64,000 bases of DNA, taken from positions 389,001 to 453,000 of the forward strand of contig JAOTOM010005126.1 of assembly GCA_034440615.1 (NCBI GenBank), in the 5' to 3' direction. The translations under genes and the position numbers were made by a program. This DNA comes from Ashinkailepas kermadecensis (lineage: Eukaryota; Arthropoda; Thecostraca; Neolepadidae). Within the stretch, counting starts at the first letter, position 1; the number at the start of each line of letters is the position of its first letter. Of this stretch, positions 11,472-23,660 are shown piece by piece. The notes under the pieces are model-generated. The model made no database searches and had not been told where the DNA came from. It saw only the letters and a list, made by a program, of their open reading frames with translations.

Positions 11472-13919
11472 CCGAGATCGTCTGCGATCGTCTGCGATAG
11501 GCTGTGGCCGGCGGTGGCCGTATAGGTGCGCAGCCAGCCACGTAATACAGGGTTGGATAGCGTCATGAAATTATTTTCACTTTGTTGTAATCGATTTTAA
11601 ACGGACATTGGTAGGCATATACTTGCATCATAGCTGACACAGAACTTCGAGTAGAGAGGAAAACTATGCTGAAACTAAAGTCACTAATACATTTTAGGGA
11701 AGACGCTTCACGACCCATTACTGCTGTAGCAGCCTGCGTCGCAAGCTGTACCGCACGGTCCACAGTTTGCGCATGAGCGGGAGAATAGGGAACTTCGAGC
11801 GCAACATCCGATATCCCAATACCTTGGGCTCGGTGAGGGAGTTTGCTGGGTAGCCTAAAGCCACGTTAGCGGTGGTTCAGTGGCGAGTTCGTCGGCCCAG
11901 ATTATGAGCTCCGTGTAGCTATGAGTGTTGATGTTGACCTTGAGCAGGTGGAACGGTCGCAGGCCAGTCTCCCTCTGTGTTCTACAATCCATAATCAATT
12001 GCGCCGCTTGTTGCCGATGTCCGGAGTCCTGGTCTATCAGCATTGCGAGCAGGATCATCTCTGGGTGTTGCCAGCAATGTTCCTCTCCACAACTGGTTTC
12101 ACAGCCTGTTGCACTGGTCTTAGTAGCAGACGGAGTAGTTTTACGCCGCGACACAGGTTTTCGGTCCATCCCTACGTCTCGGGTTACACTCAGTTAGGAA
12201 CCACGTCGGTACACTGTGATTAACTAGAAAAATGACGAGAGTATTGAACGCCTCACTTGATGTTTTAATTGGTACAGTGACCCTGCTACCATGGGCAGCT
12301 CCAATCGCCCCTGATCGCGATCGGAGCGCTAATCGCGATCACGACGGTCATGGCAACACCCGTAATCCGGCTGGTAATCTGGTTAGTAATTGGGTTCCTA
12401 ATCTGTCAAACGTTCGAGCTCAATGCGTTCGATCACGATTCGACCACATCGTTTCTCGTTCTTTCTTTTATGAATTTTGGATCGATATTTGTTTTGCAAA
12501 TTATTTCAGCATATATATATGTCTCAGTAACTTCCATGGCACAACGTACATACCATGTATTTCCGTGTATGGCATCTACATTCCATACCTATATATTATT
12601 TCCCCACCGGTCACCACGCTCGCTCTGCATGCTTTCCAGGTCCTGGGCATTGTGTCTATGGCCCTGATTACAGCACCAGATGTCTATCTCTATGCACCAG
12701 GGTTAGTGATTGCTCAGCGGCTTAGACCATATACTGGGACACAACGTCACCTACCCATGTCCAAAGGGCCGATTTTAATTTGGGCCACCTCCTGCGGACT
12801 TTGTCCGATCAGTGCTGATTTGGTCAGTCAATAGAGCGCTGCTTGGTGCCGGCTCGAATCTCATCAATATTACCCACCTGGCCCGACGCAGCTCCAAACG
12901 ATATCACAGGTCAGGTCTTCAAATCTTCTGTCGGCTGGGTTTCTAACGGACCACCGAATTATTTAGGACCAGGACCATCGAGTTTAGAGAGCAGTTCATG
13001 CAGATTTAGTTCGTTAGAATGTAGCTGGCATGTGAACCAATGAACAGGCTGCGTAGTTTAAACAAGTGGATCACACGGCCGTTTTTGCTGGGCTGACAGC
13101 TGCCCTGTCAGCCCACATGACAGCTATTGCGCCCTGAAACTCAGGTGCGACCGACTGCATCTCCTCATCAATGCCGTTTGCACTCCCGGAAGGTGAGGTA
13201 AAGTAGGTGAGATATTTCCCACTCGCTCTAGCATCAACAACGAGTTGTTCCTCCTGATGCGTCGATCTAACCGCTGTTTCTGGACCAGCTTCATTCAGCT
13301 GTTTCTGTACTATACCAAATCAAAGGTCTTTTCGTGTGACAAAATGCACGGCCGACAGCGGAGATTCCGAGGCGGCAGACTTCCTTCTTTCTGATTCTGC
13401 TCTCTTGCAGCTGCCTTGATCTTTCCACTTTCTAATGGTGAACCACACACGTGGTATTATGTGGAACTATTCGGCCGATATCAACTTGACAACAATTCAC
13501 ATTAGCAGCTGCGGCGCGGTTTGAAGCAGAGCATCTGTCGGCAGAAAATTCCGTGTTCGTCGACTTGTCAAGGTTCTTGTCACTGGGCGACGTCTCGTCA
13601 TCCCAGATGCTCACTTCCGTTGGCGTGCGCTCAAGAATTGCTGCAGATGGTGATGGTCCAGCCTCAGGTGATGACTCCTGCAGTACTGCAGCCTGTGGAA
13701 AACACTGATGGACCTGCTGTCCAATTGTCTGCTCGTCTCTGAACGCCATGGTAGCGAGGTGACGGACCATCTCGCGTCGGCCAAGTGAACCCAGCTGCCG
13801 CTCTCGCGTAGTCCTCTGACCCGGCACGAGCTAAACCTCTGCCGCCGGGTATGTGTCCTCCATGGGCCATTTGTATCTCACGGATTCGCACACTTACGTC
13901 GAGCGATGTTAAATAACTG
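11472..13919. other. No recognisable gene over 2.4 kb
   Basis: I see no motif I can name. A plus-strand frame of 200 codons at 12232-12834 has hydrophobic runs but overlaps a second frame and carries no family signature. A minus-strand frame of 131 codons at 13432-13827 is also unrecognised. A perfect 11-bp inverted repeat with a 5-nt loop lies at 13089-13115. Confidence 0.45.
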
Positions 13920-14085
13920 AGAAAACTATGTATATTATCTCTCCCTATCTCCCCATTTCCCTCTCCCTCACTCCCCCCCCCTCTCAACCAATCTCCTCCC
14001 TCTCCCCTTCTCTCACCCCCTCTCCTCCTCTCTCACCCCCTCCCTTCCTCTCTCTCCCTCTCCCCCTCTCTCGCTCGTTTTTGTG
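13920..14085. repeat. Polypyrimidine low-complexity tract
   Basis: CT- and CCC-rich sequence with irregular CTCTC and CCCCC runs. Purine-rich on the other strand. Confidence 0.85.
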
Positions 14086-14200
14086 ACTTCCCTAGATTCG
14101 TGTAGCGTCTGTGGCAGATGGTAGCAAGCTGATGTACCGCATCTTTTCTCACTAACGATATGGATTCGCTTTCTCCACACACGCGTCAGCCGGGTACTCA

Positions 14201-14326
14201 CAATCTGCAGAGCACGCTCTATCGCACGAGATCTGCCTCCGGCTGGAACACGTCACTGTGCAATCCGCAGAGCACGCTCTATCGCACGAGATCTGCCTCC
14301 GGCTGGAACACGTCACTGTGTAATTT
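14201..14326. repeat. 60-bp tandem duplication
   Basis: Two adjacent copies beginning GCAGAGCACGCTCTATCGC at 14207 and 14267, differing by very few bases. AGAGCACGCTCT is itself partly palindromic. Confidence 0.9.
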
Positions 14327-14386
14327 TCGCAGACAGTCGGTCACGTCTTTTCTGGTTGGAAAAGCATTCTCGCGCAAATCACTCGA

Positions 14387-14462
14387 CTGTCTATCACGAG
14401 ACTATCACGAGACTATCACGAGACTATCACGAGACTATCACGGGACTATCACGAGACTATCA
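14387..14462. repeat. 11-bp tandem repeat ACTATCACGAG
   Basis: About seven head-to-tail units; one carries CGGG instead of CGAG. Confidence 0.95.
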
Positions 14463-16065
14463 GCTGCAGTTGGCGCTCCCTGGCTCGGCCACCAGACAAA
14501 GCTTGAGGCACCATCACGCACTTCAACACTGCCACCAGCTCGCGGCTACTGAACTGAATCACAGTGAGCAGTTGGGCGGATTAGACGATTAACTGACAAC
14601 GTGGTTAGCGCGGCGAGACAATAAATTACATGCCACTGAAGAGAAAACAATCACGGTGATCAGATCGTTCACGGTCGAGGGTTGGATCTGGCCGCGGAGC
14701 AAATCGAGGTCCAGACAGGAGCCGTAACTGCCGCGCAGGCAACAACAGGCCGGACCATCTGCAGCATCCGTGTCAACTTACGACTCCCGGCTGTGGCGAA
14801 ACGAAACCCGCCGCAAATATAGCCGCCAACAACAGGCTGTTTGTTGTCTTTGCACGTGTTGCTGAAGCAGCCTGAACAGTGGCGCATTTCGAACGCCACC
14901 AGGGAGCCCCCCCCCCCCCCCAAGCTCCCAGACTCCATTCGACATGGTTACATCACATGCGGCACCATATGCAAATGTTGATCTGGCACCTGACATACTG
15001 CCTCTGTATGCAGTTGGATACATCTGAAGCAACATTTGTGAGTGCTTCTGGGTGTAAATAGGATTTGAGGATACATTTTGTATTCATATGTTTATCTTCT
15101 TTGGGAAATAATAACCAAGGACAGAGCGATGTCATACGAGCCATCTGGATGATGCATGACCGGATAATGTATGCTAAATGCATACCTTTCGGGAAACGGA
15201 AATCTCCAACGGGAAAAGGAGAGATGAAATTTATCGAAAAACGGCCATTGGGTCCACCGTTACTTCACCATATTCAACACACTAAGAAGGATGCATTCAA
15301 ATTCAGAGTTCGCAGGCACTTGGGGAGTGGCGGCGCATACGATTTTTACCATATAGGACATGTAGGACATATCGAATGGAGAGACATCAGAAATAGATAC
15401 TTCTTAGAACAGTTACAGGTATGCGCAAAATAGTACAGAAGCAGCAAAATATTACACATACAGTGCATTTAGTACATGATAAATTACAAAAACAACATCT
15501 TAAGTCCGTGATATCAGTGAATCAGATGGACAGACCGACCGTGGTGCATATTTGATGGCTTATACTGGTTTATTTGTTGGTTGTCCATGATCTCTAACAG
15601 CATATTCAGCCCTTTACAGGAGAAGTCGTGAGCTAAAAAGGTGAAACAAAACAGGTAAACAGGTTTCAGTTCAAACAGGTGAAAGGCTGTTAAGACTGCA
15701 TCAATGTCCGATGGCTACGCGACTCAGATGTGAGCGTGTGACACAACACATACGTTTCTAGCCACCTACGTCGTAAATGCATTCAGCGAGTTCTCGAATA
15801 TATCCGCATTTGGTGTCCTCGCTTAAAATGTGTTCGTCTCTCTTAGTAATCCGCTGAATAAACCACGCCTAATAGTATCCACACGCACATACGGTACATG
15901 AAATATAACAGGTTGCCTGTTTCTCCTGACTGGGACACATAATCCGAAGTTCCGCAATAAAGCCGATGAGTCCGTCCTACTGCATACAACGTTTCGTAAG
16001 AACATGATGTCGGACTATACGTGAGGAGTTGACACAGACGTCATGTCATAAAAGCGAAGAAGGTG
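14463..16065. other. No recognisable gene
   Basis: Contains a run of about 16 C near 14908-14923. A plus-strand frame of 122 codons at 15065-15433 (basic, motif RVRRHLGSGGAYDFYHIGHV) is not a family I recognise. It could be an exon or chance. Confidence 0.4.
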
Positions 16066-16790
16066 CTAATATTGTAGAGATTCCGGCCAAGGTGTGTCAC
16101 CACAGTGTTCAGCTAGCCACATTACAAATTTATGTTCTACCCTGTCTATTCGGGCCAGATGTGTTGTGGTTGCGCCTGCCCAGATGACGAGGCAGTACTC
16201 AAGGCGATACCTAATGTTCGCGTTATATGCCGTCAACAGAGCATTTATAAAGAATTTGCTACCAAGTACTCCTGCTTGCATTGGCCCAATAAACAGTCCA
16301 ATAGCTCGGTTTGCAGTTGACACAGTTTTCGCCACAGGCTGCGCGAATGCCAATTTACTGTCCAGGGACACACCTCTCGTATCACAGTCTCATGCTGCAG
16401 CGTTGTATCGTGTACCTTAAACTCGAAACGCACAGGAGTACGACGAAGAGTCACTCTGAACGACCTACATTTCAGAGGGTTCAAGGATAGCATCCAGTCT
16501 GCGGACCACTTGCAGAGGCAATCAATGTCCCTCAACAGGCGGGTCGCATCGTTCACAGACGCTTCCCTCCTAAAAAAAAATGACGTCATCAGTAAACATT
16601 AGACATTCTGAGTCAATTCTGGATGGCAGGTCCTTCACAAACAGGGCAAATAACAGAGAGGCCAGCAAGCTCCCTTCCGGTAAACCGGAAGTGACGTCAG
16701 CTCAGTCCGAGACCAGTGAGTTGACTATCACCCGCTGCCGGCGACCAGTCAGGTATGAGCGAATCAGACAGAAAATGGTGTCTGAATTTT
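16066..16790 (-). pseudogene. Reverse transcriptase fragment of a non-LTR element
   Basis: On the minus strand, one frame reads IRSYLTGRRQRV, a stop (SD*AD), PEGSLLASLLFALF, then MFTDDVIFF at the position of the YADD box. The thumb follows with LLRDIDCLCKWSADWMLSLNP and KCRSF. A shifted frame continues SLDSKLAFAQPV, YRLEYCLVIWAGA and DRVEHKF. The order matches fingers/palm-to-thumb of non-LTR RTs. FTDD replaces the usual Y/FADD, and at least one nonsense codon and one frameshift are present. It has no endonuclease or RNase H and is truncated at both ends. Its sequence differs from the I-like copies and the CR1 copy here, so it is probably a third LINE family. Confidence 0.75.
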
Positions 16791-18314
16791 TTACTGCACT
16801 TACTTGTTATTCCGGCTTTCTCGTTCCCAGAAAAACGCTTGCTCGCATGTGGCCATGTTTTGTTCCCAACATTGCTTTTTCTTTGCCCATGTGCACCGGC
16901 TTAATTTCCTAGACAGTTGTGCAGATTCACACCCTCACTACGACTGCAAGATTGATAGTCCACGTAGCAAGTGTGCGTCTGTGATAATACAGGCAGCAAG
17001 TGGGCATCTGAAAGGTTGTCGTGTGATGTTGGTGACGAGGGGCCCAATTCACTATCGACGGCATTTGTTCGGCTACTTGGGATTAGGAACGCTACGAGAC
17101 TGGGATCGAGATCCATTTTACATCGCTTACGACGAGGCTTCATTCCACCCCATGCATACCTTTTTAGTAGGTCACTGGCACTGGTAACGGGATTGAGGTT
17201 ACAGGGGTGTAATGTGATGCGTTACAGCGGTGTGATATGGTCGCATACATGCATTTGTGCAGCTTGGTGCTGTAGTCTTGCGGTTCGTGGGAGAACGCGG
17301 AAGATGGCAAGTGACTGTGGTGTTCCTAAATACTTCTGAGTTGTGTGCTATGTGCCCTCAAATTATTAAAGCCAGATGCGTTGTATTGTTTTCTTCATTA
17401 TGGATTTTGGAACAGCCATCACACCTTCACATACTTATGACAAATCGCTAGAATGCGAAGGTCAGGAAGGGTCTGATTTGATTTAGATTGCCAGATATAG
17501 CCATATTTAGCACAATTCGTCCTCAGACGTTTCCCAGGCAGCGTTCGCCTTAAGTGTTTACACTGGCTGTTCAGACAAAGAGAGCAAGCGTTGCGAGCGA
17601 ACACAGTGATACAAGTGCTAAAACCCATCTGGTCTTGTTTGCTTGGCTTTTGAGGATATCTTGAACTCCGCCTCTGTTCAGGTGATATTGCTATTAGATG
17701 AACTGATATAAAGACCAGTTAGGTAGATTTAATAGGCAACCGCACATGTTAAGGATTCAATATTGTCATTCGTTTCACCACCAAGGATGAACACATACAT
17801 GGGACCTCAAAACGATTAAAGTTACATATAAAACTCCCCATTGTATATTGAATGTTCGAACGCAGTCCACTCCACTCTCTCAATCTGTGTAATGCATGTT
17901 GGTATGATCGGAGCCCTCATTCCCGACCTGGGTGTGTTTCTGTGTGTTATGCCCACGAATACTAACTGTAATATATTTAATATATTAATAGTTCGTCATC
18001 ACGCATGTGTGTGGGCTGGCTCGTAGATTGTAGGGTAGCTTTGCCCGATGATATATGAGCAACGGAGGAAACATGGCTGATGGACTCTTATACACACATA
18101 TAGAAAGGAACGTTTCGAAAATCTCACTCTCTGTTCTTTTGTCGCGCTTTCAATTGAATCCATCAATTTTCTACCCCTTAAGGGATAACCTGGTCTTCTA
18201 GCCGTGTGGTTGTGTTTTTATCATTATCTTCAACATCACAGCACTTGCAAATTTATCCCATCAGCAGATCATGTCGCCTAAATCTAGCATACAAACATAA
18301 TTGAGGGCGGTCGC
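16791..18314. other. No recognisable feature
   Basis: AT-moderate sequence with only short overlapping open frames and no recognised motif. Confidence 0.45.
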
Positions 18315-18776
18315 TTAACACGCGCGGCGGAGGGCTTCTCACATAACGCGCACAGGAGAAAGGGGGGGGGGGGATACGGCACCTACCACTAAAATTTCAG
18401 AAACTACTAAAGCAATGACACGCAATTTGGAGGGTATATTACGGATATAGTGAACTCGCTTCAATATAAATTTCATGACCCAAGGCATTTAGGGTGAAAT
18501 GAGATCGTGATCAGCTGTTTCACCGCTCCGCCGCTCCACCACATCGACGAAGCTTTTGTGACCTTGAACGCTTGCCGGCCGCCGCCCGGTCGGCAGATTT
18601 GGCACCCCGCAGTTCCAATGGTTCCCAACAGATTTTTATTTTTGGTTGCGTAGGATACGCTGATCGATTGTTAACAAAGTGACAAGATTGCATTTCAATA
18701 TCCCCGCCCGCTTATGAGATAACGTCAAAAGACAGGAGAGGTGGGCGAATTCCGCCCTCTCCTGTGCGCGTGTTAA
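18315..18776. mobile_element. TTAA element A (462 bp), non-autonomous DNA transposon
   Basis: Begins TTAACACGCGC at 18315 and ends GCGCGTGTTAA at 18776, so it has 11-bp terminal inverted repeats that include TTAA. The left end repeats ACGCGCACAGGAG about 30 bp inside. The right end has a short palindrome, GGCGAATTCCGCC, next to the TIR. Exactly this asymmetric end plan occurs in the larger elements at 49.3, 50.2 and 58.2 kb, although the interior here is unrelated and has no open frame. The TTAA duplication is known from piggyBac- and Kolobok-like elements; which transposase moved this one is unknown. Confidence 0.75.
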
Positions 18777-19507
18777 ACAGCCACCTCTTCTACCTACATC
18801 AATCCTGTAGCACTTTGTTCCCCCCCCGCAACCATTTTCATAAAACAACACCTATGATATGTATCCAAGTAATGCACCACCCAAAGCTGTTTTCCTTTAA
18901 CAGGCCACAAGTTCGATATCTTCTAATACGGAGTACATCCAATCCTTGGCAGGCATGATATTGTGTGGTTAGGAATCTGGCCGTCGCCTCAACTGAAGAT
19001 GGCAGCAATGCATTCAACTTGGCTTTCACATGATTGCCTAAGATGTCCCTTTGCACATAAACAGCTTGCACAAAAGATAACTTTTCGGCAAGTTCTCCCT
19101 CAGACGAATTCTTGAGGCGACGCCCGTTGCTGACATGGAGTGATGTGCCGCATACGCAATCGGAAAGTGCAGTCGTGTTTTATTTGCGGTGCGGCTCGAT
19201 CGACCGGACCAGTGCTGGCGACGTTAAGCGAATACCAACCGGCATTCAGCGTGGGAAAAGAAGAGTATTATAACTATTTGCATGTTGTGCTTTTGCTAGA
19301 AATCAATGCGCAGAATCACAAGTCAACTTCTCCCGATTCCAGTGTTCTCATCGGTTCTGGGCCTAATATGGGTTCCATGGAGGGAGGTAAGAGAGGGTCA
19401 TTTTCCGGTTAACTAATTTTGTTATGTTCAAATATATGAAAAAGCAACGACAGCATAAAGCAGGAAGATGATCGACATCTTCCGTGTAATGATTAAAAAG
19501 TACCGTA
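18777..19507. other. No recognisable feature
   Basis: Short overlapping open frames only, none with a motif I recognise. Confidence 0.45.
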
Positions 19508-19618
19508 ACCACTGGCTGGAATCCACCACTAACCACCTGCTGGAAACCACCACTAACCACTTGCTGGAATCCACCACTAACCACTTGCTGGAATCCACCA
19601 CTAACCACTTGCTGGAAT
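19508..19618. repeat. 24-bp minisatellite
   Basis: Four and a half units of CCACCACTAACCACTTGCTG plus GAAT, with few differences. Confidence 0.95.
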
Positions 19619-21149
19619 TCTCATTTCGTTTTTCTTAAGTTGATGACGATAGATGGAGACCTCTATGGAGGCCTGGTGAGTTTTCAACATGGCATGGAAA
19701 AGTGCTACCCGGTTTTTCACGGTAATATCGGAATGGTAACTCCAGCAAAGTGTGGTAGCCGAGTTAGGGTAACCATGCCGAAGAATTCCAACAAGCAAGC
19801 ATACAGTTTTATACAGGTAGCAAGGGGTGGTCGTCTAAGCTCACCCCCTTAAACACCAGGAAAGAGAGGTTACACTGTTAAAGGTCGTCATATATGTTTT
19901 GAGTGCAGTATCAGCGACTCGCGCAACAAAAAACAGGCGGACGGATGCAGTGATAAGAAACACGTAAGCAAATAAGAGCAATACAATGAAACAGGATGAC
20001 TTGATGAGCTTGAGGATCGCATCGTGCCTAGTGGTTCTTCAGCTTCATCAGCACTTGAAACGGAAGAACACTGCCCAAATGCTTTGTACGCACATCACAT
20101 ACCTATGTCGTTGGCTTGCTGTTTTTTTCTTCTTTTTTTGCGAATCTTGACCTTATTTTGCATCCACAAAGCTCAACCCAAAAACCAGCCCAACCCAATA
20201 GCGGTTTACAAACACAGTCCCACCCACACACAACACAGCGAAGCTAGGTTTGAAGACCACAGGCTCGCCGACCACACAGAGTAACCCGGCTCAGGACAAT
20301 ATTGAAGGCGACCTTTGGAATGATTCTTATCTAGGGATGATTTTGCACTAGATGGAGCATAGACATCTCCCTGTTCACTTCATGAGATGGCATGCAGTTC
20401 CAGGCGCGGTGGTGAGTCGGGGGACGGTGCCAACAGAACTTTACCTAGGCTTTACCCTGTAAATATGCACACAGCTGTTGTCATTACCAACGTTCGCAGC
20501 TCAGGCTATCAATGAGGAATTCAAAGGTCTGGCAAGGCGACAACGGAAGACTGAAGTACTTCACGAACGGCTAAGCAAGCAAATACATACCCTGGAAATG
20601 ATTGCAAGAAGAATTCCGGGTTGAATCGCGGTTACTTTGAAATAAGGGAATTGTGGATTGGATTGCAGTACTTTTCACGGGAAGGACGAACGACCAGAAA
20701 GTAACTTTTTTTTCAGAAGCGTGATGGTCATGCTTGACTTTACGCTTCATTTAAATGTGAGCTTTAAGCCGTAGGAAGTCACCCACAGAAAAGGAGCTAA
20801 AGCATTACAGTCTTCCTTCGTATCTAGAAATCCTACTAGAACCATTCCGGGATGTGCCGCTGGAAGTCTTGAATTCACATGTAGTGTCACCCTTCAAAAT
20901 ATGCCCGTTTTGGAACACGTGTAAATTTCACTTAAGAGCCATTTTCTTCTTCTCTCGCAGAGCATGAACATATCGAACGCCGAATAGCACCCCACCCCAA
21001 CCCCTTCTCTCTACTTCCCCTGCACGCACATGCTACTATGGACAAAGTGTGACTGCAAGTAGCGACATTTTGCTCGTCGGTGTCGAATTCGGCGACGGAT
21101 TATCGACGCCGACGAGCAGACGTGCGCTGCGACAACAAGACAGCCTTAC
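19619..21149. other. No recognisable gene; possible intron of the neuroligin-like gene
   Basis: Contains only short open frames. It lies downstream, in transcription direction, of the exon at 21150-21347 and could be part of its following intron. I found no further exon. Confidence 0.4.
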
Positions 21150-21347
21150 TGGTGACGACAGCTGGCGATTTGAGCAGGAAGCTGACACACGCAGCACCCG
21201 TGCCATGGCCGAACAGGGTGACCTTGTCTGGGTCACCGCCGAACGCTTCGATGTTCTCCTGGATCCAGTGCAGGGCGGCAATCTGGTCCAGCAGGCCGTT
21301 GTTGGTCACATGCGGCGAGTTTTGCTCCACGTTCGTGTTCAGGAATC
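21150..21347 (-). CDS. Internal exon of a neuroligin-like (carboxylesterase-fold) protein
   Basis: The 198-nt exon encodes [21 protein letters not shown], then [35 protein letters not shown] and KSPAVV. This is the nucleophile-elbow segment of the type-B carboxylesterase/cholinesterase fold. The active-site motif GxSxG is replaced by GHGTG, so no catalytic serine is present, as in arthropod neuroligins, which are postsynaptic cell-adhesion proteins with an extracellular dead esterase domain. An acceptor AG lies at 21349-21348 and a donor GTAAGG begins at 21149. Both introns would be in phase 1. The frame and conservation are intact, so this is probably a live host gene. Neighbouring exons were not found in the window. 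A non-neuroligin dead esterase (gliotactin-like) is an alternative. Confidence 0.7.
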
Positions 21348-21837
21348 CTGTCGAGGTCAGGTCAGGTCGGGTCAGATGGCCCGTTGAGCTGGGTCAGCCA
21401 TAATATTTAGGTCACGCTTTCCGCTATAGTTTCTACAGGAAATCTTATCACGAGTCTCAAAAACGTGATTAATTTTATATGAAATATTAGGGATTGCGGC
21501 CGAAACGACTGGGATTGGAAATCAAATTACCATGCCGATTTGCTTTGTGTGTGGTGCAGAAACCAACATAACACACAATTCGGGGAGGAGGGCTGTGGGA
21601 ATCCCATCATACACGCACATGATCAGGTACCATATCATTACCGGCAGAGTTCAAGCACCATACCATAACCGGCAGAGATAAGGCACCATTCCATTACTAG
21701 CAGGCAATGTGTGAGCTGACCGAACTTCGGGTCACTGTGGTGGTGTGACTTGCTGCAGTGGCAAGTTTCGCCTGAAACTTTGTGTTTGACAAAATAGTGA
21801 AATATTTCAGAGACATATTAAAGGGTTTATATGAATG
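21348..21837. other. Possible upstream intron of the neuroligin-like gene
   Basis: Begins with a short GGTCAGGTC-type repeat (about 21354-21380). Three short words of the form CACCATAYCATTACCGGCAG recur near 21630-21700. No gene seen. Confidence 0.4.
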
Positions 21838-22031
21838 TTAATCATATATCTGGTATGACCTTTTTTAAAAACAATTCATGAGCTTTCGGAGCTCCTAGCG
21901 GCTCCGTCGTCAGATGGTATATTATGTAATATAATATATGACATAATATACCATCTGACGACGGAGCCGCTAGGAGCTCATGTATTGAAGCTCATGAATG
22001 GTTTTAAAAAGGAACATCCCAGATACATCAT
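21838..22031. mobile_element. Long hairpin element with a perfect 39-bp inner stem
   Basis: Arms at 21889-21927 and 21941-21979 are perfect reverse complements around a 13-nt AT-only spacer apart from one G. Pairing continues imperfectly outward through CATGAGCTT, TTTTAAAA and ATCTGG to about 21838 and 22031. The shape is that of a foldback MITE, and a miRNA-like or other structured transcript is also possible. No clear target-site duplication was seen. Confidence 0.6.
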
Positions 22032-23314
22032 TATCAATAATTGAGTAATTTGGAAGATATGCGGTGGCGAGAACTGATAATACTCAGAATGCAATGAGCA
22101 ATTACGGTGCTGAAAAAGGAAAGCAGGATTCTGAAAGCTGTAAAAAGCTATTCATTCATTAGAAACCGAAAAGTTGGCTGGATCGGGTCGGGTCAGGGTG
22201 CTGGACACATTTTTCCGTGAAATGCACCAGCAGCATATGCCATTGCCGGAGTTGGACGAGCAGGGCCAGAAGTGTAGTGCAGGCATTCTGCGCTGCACAG
22301 AGACTGTCAGACACCATACTGTTGACGGTAGGGAAGTTGTACACTGACCACTACCGCCCTCTATTGGCGACCCGTGGAGTTGCGCACTGACCATAACCGC
22401 CCTCTGTTGTGGACCCGCGGAGATATAAATGCATCGTCGCTATATCGGACATGAGCGTTACGCCACAAGGCGCGCCGTACGGGTGCGGTTCCGCGCCGTA
22501 CGGGTGCGGAAGTTGCTGACACAAACCACTATCTAACTCTACGAATGCACGGAATATGCGGTGAAGAGTTAGAGATAACAATTATTTTTTAATGGGGGCC
22601 AACATATCGTGACGAAAAAAGGATCGTCGATCACAGCTATGAATCTGTGGCGACTGATCACTGACAGCTCTTTGACATGATTTATACCAGTATGTTTTGT
22701 TATTTTTTCTGTTTTTTTTTCGATTTCGTGTCAGGTATCAATATATCCGACATTCCATTGAACAGAAATAAAAGCATGCCGCCTGCGATCGCTTCTTTCC
22801 AGTCTGCAATGTGCACGGGAAGTAAAATTGCATCCATCACAAATTATATGGTTTATGTGTGGCAACAAGGTAAGATTCTAAGAGTGATAAAGAATAACCA
22901 GTTTTTTCTTCATTTCATGGGTTATGGAAGCTTTCTTGCTTTAAATATGGACTCTAAGTCCCATATCGAGGCCGCAGCCAGATGTGCGACCTGTTTAAGA
23001 GAACAGTCAGGTGATTCGTTTTCCCATTATCATCATCGTTCGGTAAGCGGCACACGGACTGTTGCTGTTCAACCCTGCCATGGCTCTATGCAGTACAGCA
23101 GGGCCACTACTTTGCATACTTTTGGAGGAATGCATGTCCCAAGTGTTAAATTGTGCCCTCGAGTCGAGTCTGATGAGCTTAGAATCATCGTCTTTCTCCG
23201 TTAACCAGCTGTTTCCTGAGCCAATTTCGACAGATCATCAGCAGTTGCGGAGACAATATATATTTGAAGACGTTCCTTTACGTTCGCATCAACGGGGTAA
23301 TGTCTAAGTTTGTT
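22032..23314. other. No recognisable gene
   Basis: Has a small tandem duplication of GCGCCGTACGGGTGCGG near 22470-22510. A plus-strand frame of 175 codons at 22677-23204 starts with a hydrophobic stretch but has no recognised domain. Confidence 0.45.
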
Positions 23315-23660
23315 ATTGAAGCGAAGAAGCAGCGCCCCCTGCGTCTACCATGTAGTCCGCTAATGTGAAACATATAATATATAATATATAACATATAAGC
23401 TAGTTCTTGAACGGAGGGCGTAGCGACCTCTGCGTATCTCATGTGGCTCGCTAATGTGGAATGTAAATAATTTATAATATCATAAGTTAGCTCTTAAACA
23501 GCGGACGTAGCGACCCCAGCGTCTATCATGTGACGCTGGGGAAATGTCTGCTCATGCGAAATGTATTTAATATATAATATTACAAGTTAGTTCTTGAACA
23601 GTTGACGTAACCCTGCGTCTCTCATGTGGTCCTCTTATGTAGAATATATAACCATAAGTC
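23315..23660. repeat. Degenerate ~90-bp tandem repeat
   Basis: Four units recognised by GCGTCTCTCATGTGG and TAGTTCTTGAACRG, starting near 23341, 23432, 23519 and 23615 with AT-rich spacers. One unit has a perfect 10-bp inverted repeat, CCCCAGCGTC with its complement, at 23514-23541. Confidence 0.75.

Noticed and set aside
12232..12834. A 200-codon plus-strand gene
   Set aside because: An overlapping second frame is open, there is no recognised domain and no splice or promoter support.
12815..12870. tRNA-like B box GGCTCGAATCTC near a GAGCGCTG word
   Set aside because: The distance between the boxes is too short for an anticodon arm, and no stems pair. At best a worn SINE scrap.
21150..21347. 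Active carboxylesterase or acetylcholinesterase
   Set aside because: The nucleophile motif reads GHGTG, without the serine needed for catalysis.
22677..23204. A 175-codon plus-strand gene
   Set aside because: No family signature. The hydrophobic start comes from a T-rich run.
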